Source of the DNA: Solobacterium sp.
Lineage (GTDB): Bacteria; Bacillota_I; Bacilli_A; Erysipelotrichales; Erysipelotrichaceae
NCBI GenBank assembly: GCA_016280695.1
Contig: JAEEHG010000250.1
Span: 1-5,528, forward strand
DNA length: 5,528 nucleotides
Direction: 5' to 3'
Positions 4,851 through 5,528 of the stretch are shown piece after piece. Every line of letters starts with the position of its first letter. Position 1 is the first letter of the stretch. Position numbers and translations under genes: made by a program. Below the pieces are notes generated by a model. The model saw only the letters and a list, made by a program, of their open reading frames with translations, was not told the origin of the DNA and did not search any database.

Positions 4851-5528
4851 TCAGAGCGCGGCGGGGAGCCGGTAGCCGTCTTCGGTTTTCTGCAGGACGA
4901 GGCGGTATACAACCGGCTGCAGTTCACCGTATTCCGAAGCCAGCAGGTCGATCCGGAGCTCTTCGCCTTCTTCGGCGGCCGCGATAATGTATTCCGGATG
5001 ATAAGTCAGCCCTTCCCGGCGTACCAGTTCACTTGGCAGCATATACAGCCGGCCGTTCTCTTCTTTATATACCGGGAATTCGCCTTCAAAAGCCGAAGGA
5101 TAATAAGCGGTTTCAAGGAATTCCTTTGTATAGATGCGCTCCGCCGCGGCTTTCAGGCTGTCAATGGTCGGATAAGTGCCGTCCGTGCAGAGGCAGTAGC
5201 CGTTTTCGTCTTCAGTGGTTTCGTCAAAGGCAACATCGATGCCGTACAGGCGGTTGAGAATGTCATCAGCGCCGTTCAGCAGCGGGGCCAGGGCGGCGCG
5301 GCTGTCTGCGAACTGCGGGTCATTGACCGTAATATCGTCCGGATTGACCCGGAATTCAATGTCGCCGTGGAGCCAGAAGCCGTTGACTGTCGGTTTATAT
5401 ATGATGAAAAGGACATCATAGCGTTCCCCGGCGCGGATGGATCCGGCATAGGTGATGTTGGACTGCGCGCTGTCAATGGTCTCGGCTTTCAGATCATTGA
5501 GTGATTTGACTTCCGGCAGCTGTTCCAG
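4851..5528 (-). CDS. C-terminal part of an uncharacterised, possibly IseA-like, envelope protein
   Basis: The frame is open from the right edge to the TGA at 4851-4853 and gives the last 225 residues; the start and any signal peptide are outside the window. The protein is acidic. A first part (about 15-75) looks beta-rich (SNITYAGSIRAGERYDVLFI, HGDIEFRVNPDDITV). From about 76 a helix (DSRAALAPLLNGADDILNRLYG) leads into a region with CLCTDGTYPTIDSLKAAAER, FLETAYY and FPVYKEENGRLYMLPSE, ending in paired strands (LRIDLLASEY, YRLVLQKTEDGYRLPAA). The order of a helix, a Y-x-(S/T)-(I/L)-x-x-L-K segment, a short helix and then an (E)xxGRLYM strand recalls the DL-endopeptidase inhibitor IseA family of Bacillota, which restrains cell-wall hydrolases. 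This is from memory and uncertain. A general secreted or lipoprotein domain of NTF2-like type is the main alternative. That it is a real gene is much surer than its function. Confidence 0.7.
   Translation of the reverse strand: MEQLPEVKSLNDLKAETIDSAQSNITYAGSIRAGERYDVLFIIYKPTVNGFWLHGDIEFRVNPDDITVNDPQFADSRAALAPLLNGADDILNRLYGIDVAFDETTEDENGYCLCTDGTYPTIDSLKAAAERIYTKEFLETAYYPSAFEGEFPVYKEENGRLYMLPSELVRREGLTYHPEYIIAAAEEGEELRIDLLASEYGELQPVVYRLVLQKTEDGYRLPAAL

Noticed and set aside
4778..4927. N-terminal extension of the small RHH-like gene up to 4927
   Set aside because: The frame is open but lacks a ribosome site, overlaps the end of the neighbouring gene and would bury the promoter, palindrome and strong ribosome site that precede 4777.
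4758..5504. Open frame of 248 codons on the plus strand at the right end
   Set aside because: It starts at a GTG with no ribosome site, runs through the promoter and leader of the small minus-strand gene, and its Ala/Val/Phe-rich product looks like the complement of the minus-strand gene, which has coherent strands and helices and ends properly at 4851.

Overview
The window looks like chromosomal DNA of a low-to-mid GC Gram-positive bacterium (Bacillota), probably a host-associated one. This rests on strong purine-rich Shine-Dalgarno sites (AAGGGGGT, GGGGGAG), a surface protein built from MBG-type repeats behind a Pro/Thr-rich wall-spanning linker, and a regulator of a kind I associate with gut Clostridia and Erysipelotrichia. 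Base composition is moderately GC-rich by eye. I cannot name the species. I see no mobile element, RNA gene or CRISPR array.

Layout. (1) From the left edge to 863, on the minus strand, lies a regulator truncated at its C-terminus. It carries two Cro/C1-type helix-turn-helix motifs. (2) The divergent intergenic region, about 864-993, holds promoter-like elements for both directions and a 7-bp inverted repeat flanking the regulator's probable -35 box. (3) At 994-3582, on the plus strand, is a large surface protein. It has a short positively charged cytoplasmic tail, one membrane anchor, a Pro/Thr-rich stalk, five tandem MBG-like beta repeats and an unrecognised C-terminal beta-rich domain. It has no LPXTG anchor. 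(4) At 3609-4520, 26 bp downstream, is an MscS-family mechanosensitive channel, very likely in the same operon. (5) A perfect hairpin at 4541-4570 forms a terminator shared with the convergent gene. (6) At 4574-4777, on the minus strand, is a 67-residue ribbon-helix-helix-like protein with a clear promoter, a palindrome in its leader and a strong ribosome site. (7) From 4851 to the right edge, on the minus strand, is the C-terminal 225 residues of a gene that starts outside the window. Its fold is uncertain, possibly like the DL-endopeptidase inhibitor IseA.

How the genes may work together (inference): the best candidate for something new is the pair of a membrane-anchored MBG surface protein and an MscS channel, with the double-HTH regulator transcribed divergently from them. 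The geometry suggests an envelope-stress or attachment module in which the regulator controls its own gene and perhaps the surface-protein/channel operon. The individual families are known. The combination, the anchoring mode and the orphan C-terminal domain are the points worth testing. The two minus-strand genes on the right seem to be independent transcription units.
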